A stretch of DNA of 64,000 nucleotides from Paracamarosporium sp. OC-R06-R3 (lineage: Eukaryota > Ascomycota > Dothideomycetes > Pleosporales > Didymosphaeriaceae): the NCBI GenBank assembly GCA_019828545.1, contig JACVRA010000210.1, positions 124,531-188,530 on the forward strand, given 5' to 3'. Positions 23,318 to 35,355 of this stretch are shown here, piece after piece (position 1 is the first letter of the stretch; the number at the start of each line of letters is the position of its first letter). The translations under genes and the position numbers were made by a program. Below the pieces are notes generated by a model. That model was given only the letters and a program-made list of their open reading frames with translations, made no database searches and was not told where the DNA came from.

Positions 23318-24466
23318 GTGCAAAGGTGTTCTAATGCAAAGAGAAGGCTCATTGCTGGAGGATATGCGTATCGTGGGAAGAGAAATTGTCTAGTGCTGGA
23401 ATCCCATTTCGAAAAAATTGTCGGTGGAAACGATCTGATACTGCAAAAGTCTGGTACTGCAGAAGTGCGGTTTTCTCAACTCAAAATTGCAAATCTGCTA
23501 GCGAGGAACATAGATTGAGCTGGTAAAGTACAGGGAGATTGTACGATAATCTTGTTAGATTCTTTCCTGGTTTCTTTCCTACGACGCTTGCGCTATGTAC
23601 CTTGTTATTAGCTAGACGGAGAATAGACTAGACATGATTTGCTACTTGCGCCATGATACCTATGTGAAGCACATTTTTTGAGACGATTTCCTACTGCGTG
23701 CTTAGTTCTCGATATGGTTCGTTACGGTTGCCCAGTTAGGATATATTTGAAACGAAAACAGGATAGTAAGCACCTATTATTTCAGGATTTGTTGCCCGGG
23801 GTATTGACCGGGGTTAACGTTTATGCACTTAGTACTAACGAGAAGCTTCGCTGATCACGTGGCTGGTAAGCATTCCGTCAGGCGAACAAGAAACCATATA
23901 ATCAGTTTAGCTGAAGTTGTCGATTACTATCTATCCTACGTTATATCTTCTAGGACTATTAGAATTGGGTGATAGGCTAACAGGGTCAAGTTTTGGGTGC
24001 TGAAGTGGTATCGAGGGATCGCAACCATGAATATTGGGAGGGATTGAGGTTCTGGAAGCTTAACGCCGACACTGCTGCCTAGGTGCAGTTTATTCGTCAG
24101 CAGAAGGTGGAACAGGGAATTCTCCATAGCTTCTTCCGCTAATTGGCTCGATATCGATGGTGTAGTACTAGCTCCTCGATCGTGTCGCATTTGAGCATCG
24201 CCCACTTCACGAAAGCTCCGATGACGTTATGGCGTCCGATGTTGGTGTTTATTCGTCTATATTAATATCTCTGCATGTAGTCATTAGTAGATTAAGCATG
24301 TCAAGCTTTCCGATCTTACTATTGGCTTTCATGCCCTTGTTCAGGCCCTCCTTGGCGGGGTATCCGGGTTGTTGTGTTTTGGAGACGGGGGCCAAAACTG
24401 GGGGTACAAGAACCACGAGTGGCAGGCGACTAATTTCCCACTTCATGTCTAGGTCTTGCTCTCGCA
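23318..24466. other. Intergenic, 1.1 kb
   Basis: No gene was supported. An 89-codon minus-strand frame (23936-24205) has no recognisable content. The last 300 bp are the probable promoter of the NACHT gene. Confidence 0.4.
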
Positions 24467-27400
24467 ATGGCTGGTAATTCTGTGCAATGGTCTCGAGTCA
24501 TTGCCGACCGTCTCAATAGCTCCAACAAATTTGCGCAGGAGCACCGAGCATGGCTACAGAACTCCACCTTCCAAGACGCTGAAAAGAAGTTCCACGATGT
24601 AGAGTCACAAACGCAGTCGAAGAAGAGCGCTAAGGCGATACAAAAATTAAGGCCGCTATTGGACACTTTCAACAGGTTTGCGGACCTTGCGGCAACTCTG
24701 GCTTCCTTGGAGCCGCATGGGATCGCTTCGTTAGTAGTTGGGAGCTTAAAAGTCACTCTTGAGGTGAGAAAATGATTGAATAGCCAACTAAGAGCTAATG
24801 TGTCACATCGCAGCTCGCTTCTGCTGGTATCAAAGATTTCGAGGAGATCAGCTCTTTCTTCGATGAAGTCCACGGTTCATTCGAGATACTGATGATCAAC
24901 GAGGAACGGCTGAACAAACGTCCTTGGAACGCGGACCGTCTCAACAACGCCCTTTACGAAGTCTTCAATGCTTACTGGGCCTTCTTCGAAGACGTCTATT
25001 CGTTACTGTACTCTAGCGAGCGGCACAAAGCGCGAGGGTTTTGGTCGCATGCCAAGGACTACTTAACTTTCAAGGTCGAAAAGGTCAAGTCCCATCTTGG
25101 AATCATCCGGGATTACTGCGAAGCTGCGAAGGAAGAGGCAGATTTGGCCTGGAAGCTCAACCAAGATGACGTCAACTCCTTGTTGCAGCAATCCATTAGC
25201 AACATCGAAAAGCAGATGACGGAACAGCAGCGAGTGCTATATCAGCAAGATCACCTTCGCTTCAAGTCCTGGCTTACCCCAGTAGAAGTAGACGATAGGA
25301 TGAATTTCATCTTGCGGGTTCGGACACCAGATACTGGTAACTGGATCTTCAACGATCCGCATTTCCGAGCTTGGGCCTTTGGCTACAGGCGAGGCAAGAC
25401 TAACAACAAGCCATTGCTGTGGTTGTCTGCAGGCCCAGGATTTGGCAAATCGGTGCTCACAGCCTTTGTCACGAGTGACCTTCGCCGCTCAGTCCCTACA
25501 GGCATTGCATACTTTCCGTGTAGTAGCAACGAAGCAGATCGACGAGGCATACCAGCGATGCTGCGCACACTGATCCACCAACTTTTCCGAGACAACCCCG
25601 TGACTGGCAACTCGCATTACACAGTCACGCCTGCCAATATCAACCTCCAACAAGGGCTCCCCCAACCGAGTATGACATCGTTGGTGGATATGTTTAAGTA
25701 CAAGTCATGGGAGGAACCAAACAAAATAACTATGCTTATCATCGACGCACTTGACGAATGTACCAAAACGGAGGAGAGTGAAGTTCAGATGGAGCAGCTA
25801 TTTACCTTATTCGCCGAGCTTCCACCCAGCTGGAAAATCATGTTCACGTCTAGGCGCGCTCCATGGTTTGGAGAACTACTTGAGGGTCTCCCACAAGGGA
25901 AACTAGAGCGCCTTGTCATGACAAAGACGGATAACGAGCAAGACATTTACGCTTACACGCTCCACCAGCTTGACGAGATGGCGAAAGCTAGTAATTACAT
26001 GTGGAAAGACCGATTCCGACACGAGATGGAGGAGTCGATCACACGCAAGTCAGAGGGAATGTTCAAATGGACATATCTGGCGCTGAAAACACTAAGTGGC
26101 TCGCGCATATACCGAAGCGACATGGCAGAGGCACAAAAAGCCCTGGACAAAGTCCCGCCTGACCTTAAGGGTATTTACGAACAAGCACTACGTAGTCTGT
26201 CAGAAGTCGAGGATGAAACTACGAGAGAAGATCTTACCAGAGCTCTGCGATGGATCCTCCGCGCCTATCGCCCTCTCAAAGTCAAAGAGCTAGGCATCGG
26301 TCTCGCTCAGACCTTCGATGAGACCGAACAGATTGATGGCCTTCGTGAGAATCTTGAACGCCATCTTGGTGACCTTATATACATCGATGCAGTTTCAGAC
26401 ACGGTGGGTTTGACGCATACTTCGGCGAGAGATTTTCTCGTCGTCAGTCAGGATATCAAGGACCCTGGTGGCAACCCAATGATCCCGAACAATCTAGGAG
26501 AAATCGATCGCGATATTTTACAGGCTTGTCTGACCTATTTAAACGATCGACAATTCCTAGACGCCCAACCAGGGGACTCCAAGACCCAGAAGGCGTTCAA
26601 TGAGGCCCTGATAGCAGATGGGTTTTGGGAGTATGCATGTATTGGAATACTACAACATCTTGGTGAAGTTTGCGGGACGCAGCAACTGGATGAGGAAGTG
26701 GAGAGTCTACTTGAAGTATTCTTTCGGTCGGACAAGAACCAGGTCTTCTTGAGATGGCTCCAGATGTTCAGTTTCCTCCGCTTCACCAACCGTAACGGTG
26801 CAGCTGAGGCATACTCTCTGCTGCTAGATGCCCTACTCGACATGGAATCGGGTGCGATCAAACCGCTTACCAGCTTGTTGAAGCAGAAGTTTCAAGATAT
26901 TGTTGATCACATTGGCCACTCGTCCGGCGGTCGCTTCCTCCGCTGGCAACGTTTCTTCACACATGCCAATTCTCCCTGCTTTGGTCCAACGCTACTAGCA
27001 TCGTTCTTCAACTTTCGCCCAGCGCTTGAGTTGCTTGCGAAGAGGAATGAGACGCTACACTACAAGAATGTCGGAGCAAGATCTGACGCTGTGTTCTGGT
27101 CCGCGTGTGGCGACGCACCGGAGGCACTAGCACTCATGCTTAGTGACGAATACAATCATCGCTTCCCACAGTTCAAGGTTCCAACAGATAACAGACATGG
27201 GCTTGGGCGTGCCTCGCCAATGATTGAAGCGGTCTGGCTTCCCATGGAAATCAGGGCTCGTCCCGGCTCTTACCCTGCAGCCATCATGCTTCTGGACCAC
27301 GGCGCCCACATTTCTTGGGGTTTCGAGACAATAGTGTTCGAGCAGCTTCCCGACACTGAGGGCGCTGGGAAGCTTGTAGAAAAGATGTTACGGATAAACA

Positions 27401-28935
27401 GAGCCTTTACTTTCTCCGACGACGGGGTAGGACGAGCTCTCCACTTTGCTGCCTTTGCCGGCCAATCCCACATGCTGGCGGCTTTTTTGAAGAACAAAGA
27501 CTTGCTCCGCAATTTGGTACAAGCCACGTTCAGGAAAGAAGATGTGGACGAAGTTTTAAAGGATGATTTCAGTATCCGACTGCAATTGGCGGTCGCCGAG
27601 TGGCGTGGCATGGGCCCAATGCATCACGCGGCTGCCAATAACGATGCACAATCAGTCCGACTTCTTTGCCATAATTTGCCCAGTTTGGATAACATAAAGT
27701 GCAACTTTAATGCATGGACTGTTATGCATGTAAGTTGTCCTCGCAACTTGTCAAAGATGAAATACTAACAAACAAAGTTGGCGGCGATTAGGGGACTTGA
27801 GCGCCTTAGGCATAGTAGGGACCGCCATAATGACTGGACGGTGACAAGGCTTCCGATTGAGCCATCGATGCATGCTGTCGAAGTACTCGATAACATGCCT
27901 GTAGGCGTTGACTGGAGTGTCCTCGACACCGCCGGTAACCTTCCTATTCATCTCGCGGCATACTGTGGGTGCGAGGTGACGGTCCGAAAGCTCTCCGGTG
28001 GACAGACCAAATCTAAGCGATACGATTGGGACAGGCCTAACCGTTCAGGAAAGACTCCTCTAACTATTGCCTTGGAGCTCCAATACCTACACGTCGCAGA
28101 GATACTCCTCCACAACGGCGCGTCTCTCGATAAAGTTCCAGATCACATCTGTAATCGGTTCAACTTCCGCAACAAGGATACCCCTGAACATATGGCGGTC
28201 GAACAGAAAAGGCCTTTCTGGCTCGAGTTGACATGCATCATCCGTGCAAGGGCAAAGCAGCCGGTCCCTCTGCCCATTATAGCCCGCATCCTCGACTTCA
28301 GCAACAGTTATGAGACCCTCGCCATCGAGCGACGCGACCACTACATCCACACCGAGCTCATCCGTGACCTCATCTACCTACGCAGTCCGCCGATTCTGGC
28401 GAGTAGTAATACTGCACCTGTGCGCCGCATCGCTCTAACAGCGCGCTCCTACCGCCAGGACTATACTGACCACGACTTCGCCAAAACATGGTCCTGTTTG
28501 CGCACCGAAAAACTCGCTCCAACCAGCATCCGCCCCCAAGCTTGGCATGAGAAGCCCATCTGGCGCTGGAACTACCGCAAGTGCACTGAGGAAACAGTCG
28601 TATACTCCTCTAGTAAGCCCACAGACGCACCCTACCTCCGTTCTCTCGCCCCAGGTGACCGCATCACCATATCGCCAGTGCCAACGTATCCCGCGTGGGA
28701 GGCGAACATTGAGTGGGCGCGCATATCGATCGATATGGTGCTTATTAGGAACGTGTTCAGCAATCAGGATCGGCAGAAAATCTGGAAGCCCGGGAAGACG
28801 GTAGGGTCGGTGAAGGCGAGGCAGACGTTTGAGGGGTTGGTAAGTGGGAAGGTGAGGTTGGGGGATGTGGGGCATAGGGATGCCAATGATTTGTCGGCGG
28901 AAGGCCAGAAGCTTCCAAGGAGGAGGAAGAGATAA
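24467..28935 (+). CDS. NACHT-ankyrin STAND protein with C-terminal beta-rich tail
   Basis: Exons 24467-24763, 24814-27729 and 27778-28935 give 1456 aa, all joins in phase 0. The N-terminal about 280 residues form a helical domain (LDTFNRFADLAATLA; HLGIIRDYCEAAKEEA) like the N-terminal regions preceding NACHT in many fungal STANDs. The NACHT shows P-loop GPGFGKS (residues 306-312), Walker B IIDALDEC (about 408-415) and WKIMFTSR. A winged-helix/linker region follows, then degenerate ankyrin repeats (GRALHFAAFAGQ; GPMHHAAANNDAQSVRLL; LPIHLAAYCG; TPLTIALELQYLHVAEILL). The last about 170 residues (KPIWRWNY...LAPGDRITI...YPAWEANIEWARI) resemble a beta-sandwich module seen at the C-terminus of some fungal proteins. 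Presumed role: allorecognition or immune-like sensing. Confidence 0.85.
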
Positions 28936-29678
28936 TAGCTGAATTAGAGTACCGGAGTAATTGGTTGATTTTTGCTTTTCATAAGTAACGAGATTGATCT
29001 CCCATGTTTAGTTCTCATAGGCAATGCAGCACGGCTTGTTTATTTGATGACAATACAGGAATCTCTATGATCTCAGAAGCTTGTTGACATTGATGATTAA
29101 CAAAAGTTTATCGAAAGTGTATCGATCATAGTGTATTCTATAGAGTGAACGATCAAGAGAATCGTTGAGCTTTTGGTTATTAAAAGAGCTAATTAACAGA
29201 ACTACTATGTAATATAGATTATGTATTCAAGTCATAATTCCTCGCCATCGTCCCACTTTAAAATTCCTCATTCAGTAAACTTATGTTAGCGGGGAGTATC
29301 CTGATGATATGATGAAAAGGAAGAGTGATATGGCGTGTTATATGGTGCTGATGTGCGGTTGTCATTGGGCGACCCAAAAGGGCAGGTTGGAGAGGCTGTT
29401 AGACACGGTTGAAGTTTTAGCCCGGCGGGGGTTAATGAGTGTTGGTAATTCGTTAAATGAGACAATAGAGACAGCGAAGCTCGTCTCTATGGGCCGCTGT
29501 GGTGAATTACATTTCGTATCACACAGTCTTTTTCGTTAACCCTTGCATTCGGTGAATTTCTCATATAATATTAGCAATCTACACGGACAGAGTCTGAGAA
29601 AATGAATCCTAACCCCCGGTATTCACTACCTGTTTCAAAAATGAGTTCCTACGCTCAATTTCTCCAACTGCTCTCTCG
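28936..29678. other. Intergenic between convergent genes
   Basis: This is the 3' flank of the NACHT gene and of the minus-strand GIY-YIG gene. It is mildly AT-rich. A 76-codon plus-strand frame (29309-29539) is not convincing. Confidence 0.4.
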
Positions 29679-31799
29679 CTATCTTTGCTGAATACAATCT
29701 TCGAGCCACGATTGATACCTTTCATGAGTAAGGTCAAGGTCTTCATACCCGGGAGCCTTCAAGTACTCTCCATTGGACACCATATATTCCCAGAATCCTG
29801 ATTCCAGGAGGCCAGTTTCAGTATATGGACCCATAGAAATGAACCATAGCCATCTTTTAACCGTCCTGATAGCGACCTCTTCTGTCACGTTAAACCATTC
29901 TTTGTGAACAGTCTTGCATCTGGTGTCCGTCTCGTTGCAGTCTAAAGGCCTCTGAAAGTTGGCAAGTTCCTCATGGCACAATTTTTCGACGCGACGCAGC
30001 ACTGGCATCGGCATTGGTTCCACGAGAACATCTTCGCATTGGTCCAAGTCTGGAAAACCACATCGTGCACTCAGATTATCTATGCGCTCGTCGATGTTCC
30101 GAGTGATTCCAATCTTGACCCACTGCTCTGGCTCTGCCCGATCTCGCGATGGCGGAAAGGTCTCGAAGAACCGCGGCGCTTTCAAAACGTATATGTAGCC
30201 CTCATTAGTATAATCTATTGACTCGCGGAGGATTTTTTTAATCTTATTCGCCACTGCTCCTGGCCTTCTTTGCCTTTGGGGTTCACTGCGCGGCGTGTAA
30301 TTCGACCTGGATTGTCGGGATCCTGTAGGAGGCGTGGCTGTCGTCGTAGGTATTTCATCATGAGCGGAAGTCTGGTAAGAATTCGTGGGCTTGGGAGTTC
30401 GCTGAGCGGGGCTAGGAGACCCCTGGCGACGTAATTCCTCAACCACTTTCTGCTCCATCGCAAGCGGTCTCATATTTTTTGCAGGTGGAGTCGGCGTGTA
30501 TTCAAATGATTCATGTGCAGGTGAATGTCGGTATGACTTGAACCCTGAAAAAATACCATCTGAGGTACGGCTACGATTGTCTCCACCCATTTCGTTCTCT
30601 TCTGGGTCATCCTCAACCTTTATATTTGTGAATGTCACTGGAAAAGATGTTGCGGGAGAGTATGGACCTTCACGTGATGTTCCCCAAGGCTCTGGTGTTA
30701 CAGACTTTGGAACGGTCGTGTCGTTGACGAGTCTGCTGTTTTGGGGTGTGGGCGAAGGGTTGAGCGCCAATTCTTGTCGTTTCATCGAAGCTGAATCCTT
30801 TACTGCAGCGTTTGGAGATTGGGATATGCACTTTGTCTGGCCGGGAGATGCTCTGCTTTTCTCCGCCACAAGTCTCGGGCTTTTAGGCAGTCTCACTGAC
30901 CTCAAGCGAATATCAAAATCCTTGGCTATTCGTCCATTAGCGTCCAAAATGTATCCGCTTAACTGTTGTAACTTACGATCGTAAGAGAATATGGGGGGAG
31001 CAGAGTCGGACTGTTTCGACCGGGAAGTGGTTTTATTAGCAATCTCAAGATTACTGCCAACGCTTCCCGACGTCAGGGGATCGGTCTTCAAATGCGAAGG
31101 TGTTGAAACAGCGGATGCTAGTGTGCCGGAAGTGTTTGCATCGGGCTCATCGCGATACATTGTTTGCGATCCAACCAACTACAAGCATCTTCGATTAGCT
31201 TAACGAGAACGGTATGCTAACATGTCAAAGAGACTTACTTCGCGAACTGATCTCAACAGATGCTGCTTCGACTCATGCAAAATAATTTGATTGTTGCCAC
31301 AATCGCGGTTGGGTGGGTTTGTTGATGCGTCATCTCCGAGCTCTTCTGTTTTGATAGCATCTTCAATGTCTTCAGGTTCACACTGCTCCAACCTTGCATA
31401 TTCTCTGAAGATATCTTTGTGACCTCGTCTGATTGCTCTCAGAAATTCGTTACGTGTCTTCTGATCTGCATTCGTCCAAAGCAACTGCAAATGAGCTTTG
31501 AAGTTACCAAATTTGGAAATGTCATCATGGTAGCCGCAGAACAGAGACCTTACGATTGTGAGAAAATCTTCATCGGATACCGTTTTCTTGTCCAATGCAT
31601 TAGATGTCTTTCGCATCATGCCAGTCCTGTACACCGGGAAATTTTGCGCTGACTCTCTGCAACGTTGTCTTTGATTTTCCGAGAACCCAAGACATAGGAA
31701 GCGAGCTTTCAAGTCCGCGTCTGTCGCTCGCAACTGTTCGTTTATGACCTGGAGACTGGGAATGTGCGCATATTTACGGGGGCTCTCGGAAATGGCCAT
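29679..31799 (-). CDS. GIY-YIG-type T5orf172/MUG113 domain protein
   Basis: Minus-strand exons 31239-31799 and 29679-31178 join in phase 0 to give 686 aa. The C-terminal about 170 residues hold a GIY-YIG superfamily domain of the T5orf172/MUG113 type: EGYIYVLKAPRFF, then WVKIGITRNIDERI, then a Cys/His-containing CHEELANFQ...HKEWFNV. The first about 190 residues are helical, and the middle (about 200-480) is a low-complexity Ser/Pro/Thr-rich disordered linker. The family is widespread in fungi; a DNA-binding or nuclease role is inferred from the phage T5 protein and is not established. The first ATG at 31799 gives a clean start, and the gene is divergent from the esterase 1 kb away. Confidence 0.83.
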
Positions 31800-32801
31800 A
31801 GCTGGATTGTTTGATGTCCCTTGGAGACACCCTCAGTCAAACAAAATACGAAGTTTATGATTTGAATCAGCGAGAAGAGCACACGAATAACAAGTCTTTC
31901 GAGAAAGTTTGGAGACAACGATTTTATGTTGTTTATCATCTCACGCCTAGCCTCCTGGGATCTTGCCGTGTGGGGGCCAGCTTCGTGCTGCGGGCGAAAG
32001 AATTGAAAAAGGCAGGCGAGAAGACATCACGCCAGTTTCATCCGTGGCTCAAACATAGTCGTTCATTTCGATCGTTTCATTTACGCTGGCCCGTGTACAC
32101 TTCCCGCTTCCAACATTACTGTCCTGTGTGGATTTTCCAAATGTGGACATCGCTTCGACGAGTACGAAAGCGCCAATGCGGCACAGCAATGTTTCAGCTT
32201 CACGGAAACTATCAACAGCCAATCTGAGATTCGGATCATAATCATCGGCTGACGTTTCCGTGCACGGAAGTGACGCGTCTTTGTACTATGCGCCCGTTAC
32301 GCGATGTGTATATGACACGAGTAAGGAGAAGGCTTGTAGGATCAGAAGTGAATTGGGGGCGGGTATGACGATAGCGCAACAGTCTAATCTCTAAAATGAA
32401 GCTTTATGTAGATATGCTATTCGGTTTCTGTCTAAGAGTGTTTTAGCCCTGGTAGCTGAGACCGCACACACATAGTCAGTGAAATGTGGCCTAGGAGTGA
32501 TTTGCATGGCCCCATAATCATATCACATAGAGTGTAAGCCCCACCGACCAACGATTTGCTGAGAGATTGCATTCTTCCCAACGGTGCAGGTTGAGGTGCT
32601 TGCAAATTGGGACTCAGTTGCGCTCAACAAGCGCGTTGGACGTGCCATATCCGTGAACTTGCGGGGGCGTAGCCTTCGCTAGCGTAGCCGTCTTTGGTAT
32701 GAGCCCCAGTGCCCCCTCCTCCCACATTCAACATCAAAAAGCCTCACGCAAACTACAAATGTCGATTTCCTATACAGCGCGCCACTGTTTTCGTTATTTG
32801 A
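31800..32801. promoter_or_regulatory. Divergent intergenic region (GIY-YIG gene / esterase)
   Basis: About 1.0 kb separates two divergent starts (31799 minus, 32802 plus), so it should hold both promoters. A 138-codon plus-strand frame at 31811-32227 is not supported by any recognisable content. No specific binding site was assigned. Confidence 0.45.
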
Positions 32802-33938
32802 ATGTTATTTACACCGTTCAACATGTCCACGAAACCAATTACAGCGCGACAGCCGCTTAAAACACTTTACACAGCTTGGTTCATTACCTCGGCTATCGTG
32901 CAGCTACCTTTCACATTGCTATACTATGTGCCCAAGAGCTGGCGCCAGAACCCGCATTGGCCTTGGTCGGGTGCCGTTATTATGTGTCTGTTTAAGTGGT
33001 TCATGAACTTCGCACCAGCAGTAGAGTTCGGCAGCACTGTCTCTTTGGATCCAAATCAAGAGAAGGACCGGTTTGTCGTCATGGAACCTAGAGATTCGAA
33101 GATATATGCAGGCCCGGCCGAAGATACTGAAATCAGACCCGGAGTAGTAGGTGGTACATGGTACCCTGCGGCGTACGTTGCCAACGGTTCCGAGAAGAAA
33201 GTAATTCTGCACCTACACGGCGGCGCCTATGTCCTCTTCAGTGGACGAGAAGCCTTCAGTGGCACTGAAGCACGCGCCATGAACAAGCACTTTGGGGATG
33301 CTTGGGTCTTGTGTCCTGATTATCGGCTTGCAACCGGGCCTGAAGGACGATTTCCAGCTGCGCTCCAAGATGCCATTACCTCATACCGATACCTCACCGA
33401 CGAGCTAAAGATAGCTCCAAAGTCAATAGTGATTTCTGGAGATTCTGCTGGAGGACATTTGGCTCTCAATCTCCTTCGTTACATAAAAGAGCATGACACC
33501 AAGAACTTACCGCTCGCAGCCCTGCTGTGGTCTCCATGGGTCAATCTTCGTGATCCCGCTATCATTCGCCACAGTCGAAACGCGTCTGTGTGTCTCCTAA
33601 CCCCTTCGCTTCTCTTATGGGGAGCCCGAGGACTCACGGGTGGCCGATTAGAGCTTTCCCAAGCCCAATCGGCGGTGAGTACATATATATCACCGCTGCA
33701 CGCCCCTTTCAACGCGCACATACCGCTATTTATTGCATACGGATCAGCCGAGTCCCTATACGAATCAATCATCGAATTCAACGAAGCTATGCGAACCCAA
33801 GGTAATGTCATGTCGGTTCGTGAGCTCAAAGACATTCCTCATGATCCTTTAAAGTCTAGTGGCATGACTGGGGAGCCTAGGGTGACAGAGGAAATGTTTA
33901 CGGATGCATGGAACTTTGTACTTAGGAGCAGTATGTGA
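32802..33938 (+). CDS. Alpha/beta hydrolase, HSL-type esterase
   Basis: Single exon, 378 aa. Family hallmarks: oxyanion-hole HLHGGAYVLFSG and nucleophile elbow GDSAGGHLALNLL with its Ser. The C-terminal His lies in DIPHDP. The acid position is less usual: YGSAESLYESI has Glu or Tyr where ExLxD normally provides Asp. The N-terminus contains one hydrophobic segment (AWFITSAIVQLPFTLLYYV), likely a membrane anchor, as in fungal steroid/arylacetamide deacetylase-like esterases. Two in-frame ATGs (32802 and 32823) are both possible; the second gives a more typical MSTKP start. The substrate is probably a small ester, but this is inferred. Confidence 0.88.
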   Translation: MLFTPFNMSTKPITARQPLKTLYTAWFITSAIVQLPFTLLYYVPKSWRQNPHWPWSGAVIMCLFKWFMNFAPAVEFGSTVSLDPNQEKDRFVVMEPRDSKIYAGPAEDTEIRPGVVGGTWYPAAYVANGSEKKVILHLHGGAYVLFSGREAFSGTEARAMNKHFGDAWVLCPDYRLATGPEGRFPAALQDAITSYRYLTDELKIAPKSIVISGDSAGGHLALNLLRYIKEHDTKNLPLAALLWSPWVNLRDPAIIRHSRNASVCLLTPSLLLWGARGLTGGRLELSQAQSAVSTYISPLHAPFNAHIPLFIAYGSAESLYESIIEFNEAMRTQGNVMSVRELKDIPHDPLKSSGMTGEPRVTEEMFTDAWNFVLRSSM

Positions 33939-34207
33939 GATTTCATAGCATTGTATGAAGGCCTAATATACTACAGTGAAATAGAAACGAGTGTAGCAGC
34001 AGCGCCAAAGAGGATAACGTATGCTAGTGATTGGGTCCGTTCACACTGAACAATTATCCCTGGTGATACCCAAACCGTGCCAGTCTTGGTAGACCGCAAA
34101 ACCCTGACTCCTCCGCATACTCCTCTGAGTAACCGCGCCGTACTCATACATAGAACCAGGCGTAAAACCAACCCACCATTTCGGCCGAACCAAGGCGCAG
34201 TTCCGCC

Positions 34208-34853
34208 CTACGACCTCACAACCTGCGGCACAATCTCAACCCAATACCCCTACACCACATCAGTCAGTCCCAAGCATCCACTCTGCTGGAAAACTCACAT
34301 CAGGATCCCTCACAAAAGCCAGCTGTCGAAAAACATGCTTATACCCCTCACTAACCTCCCCATACCCCCCCTGCACCACAGCCTCAGGCAACCCCATACC
34401 CCCTACATCCACCACCCCCAACGGCTTCACCACCTCGAACCCAAACCTCCTCACCCTCTCAAGCGCCTCATCTACATCCGGCACCGTAAACCCCACGTGT
34501 CCAAACCCGACTCCAGCCTTCCCATACTCGTTCCCACTCGCATATTCTACCCCCTCATCTGCAGGAATATGATACAGCTCGAGTAGGCCCTTGGATGTGC
34601 CGAGTGTGCCTATGCTGGTGTCGCGTGGACCGAGGTAGTATATCGTCCAGGGGCCAGCGTTGAAAATGAAGACGGTGTGCAGGCCGAAGCAGTCGTTGTA
34701 GAAGCGGAGAGATGCTTCGGGGTTTTTGATGCGCAGCATGAGGTGGTTGAGGCGGTAGGCGGATGTGGAGGGGGAGGGTGGTCGTGGGGGTGGGATCACG
34801 TGTTGGCCGGGCGGGTAGGGGGCAGGGGGGAAGTTCGGATCGTTGGACGGCAT
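34208..34853 (-). CDS. Lactoylglutathione lyase (glyoxalase I)
   Basis: Minus-strand exons 34299-34853 and 34208-34249, separated by a 49-bp intron (GTGAGT..TAG), give 198 aa. Glyoxalase I converts the methylglyoxal-glutathione hemithioacetal to S-lactoylglutathione. The four metal ligands are readable: His in RLNHLML, Glu in GLLELYH, His in GFGHVGFTV and Glu in GYWVEIV. The last sits in the 13-codon final exon, so reading through the intron would remove the fourth ligand. Length and single-domain layout fit a monomeric-type subunit. A Pro-rich N-terminal leader (about 30 aa) precedes the domain. Confidence 0.9.
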
Positions 34854-35355
34854 TGTGCTGACGACTTTGTGCTAATGATTTGGATAGAATATCGTCTTTG
34901 ACGTCGTGTTTACGTCGTGTGGATTCAATTTTCGGGAATATGGATTCTGGGAGAGACGAGTTTCGCTTGTTGTTCTTCGGGTGAGCGGGTCGATTGATCT
35001 CCTAGCTAGCTGTGTAACGCGTGGTCTTTTCCCTACGTAAAAGGGATGTTGTGAGTTATAAAAGCCACTCGAAGAAGCGCAAGTCTTCCACTTGTGGACC
35101 CCATGTGGGGTAAGTACCTCGCCAACCCCAGCTTCAGTACAGCTGCGGGGCAGCGTAGGGCGGAGAAACACCGCCGACAACAAGAAGTCGTTTCTGAACA
35201 TTACACACATACCTCTTAACAACCAAGGCGCCATGTTAGATAGACACAAAGAAATACGAAACGCACAATTCTCCGCGTAGTTTGTTCAGCGCAGCGCACC
35301 ATACCGAGCAACAACATAATACACGCATAATACTATTCCTACAACACGCACCTCA
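34854..35355. other. Intergenic, glyoxalase upstream / CLC downstream
   Basis: About 500 bp with no gene recognised. A short plus-strand frame at 35092-35280 is present but unsupported. Confidence 0.4.

Noticed and set aside
31811..32227. 138-codon frame in the divergent promoter region
   Set aside because: No ATG context, domain or splice partner; lies where two promoters are expected.
34077..34586. 169-codon plus-strand frame antisense to glyoxalase
   Set aside because: Antisense shadow; the opposite strand encodes all four glyoxalase ligands.
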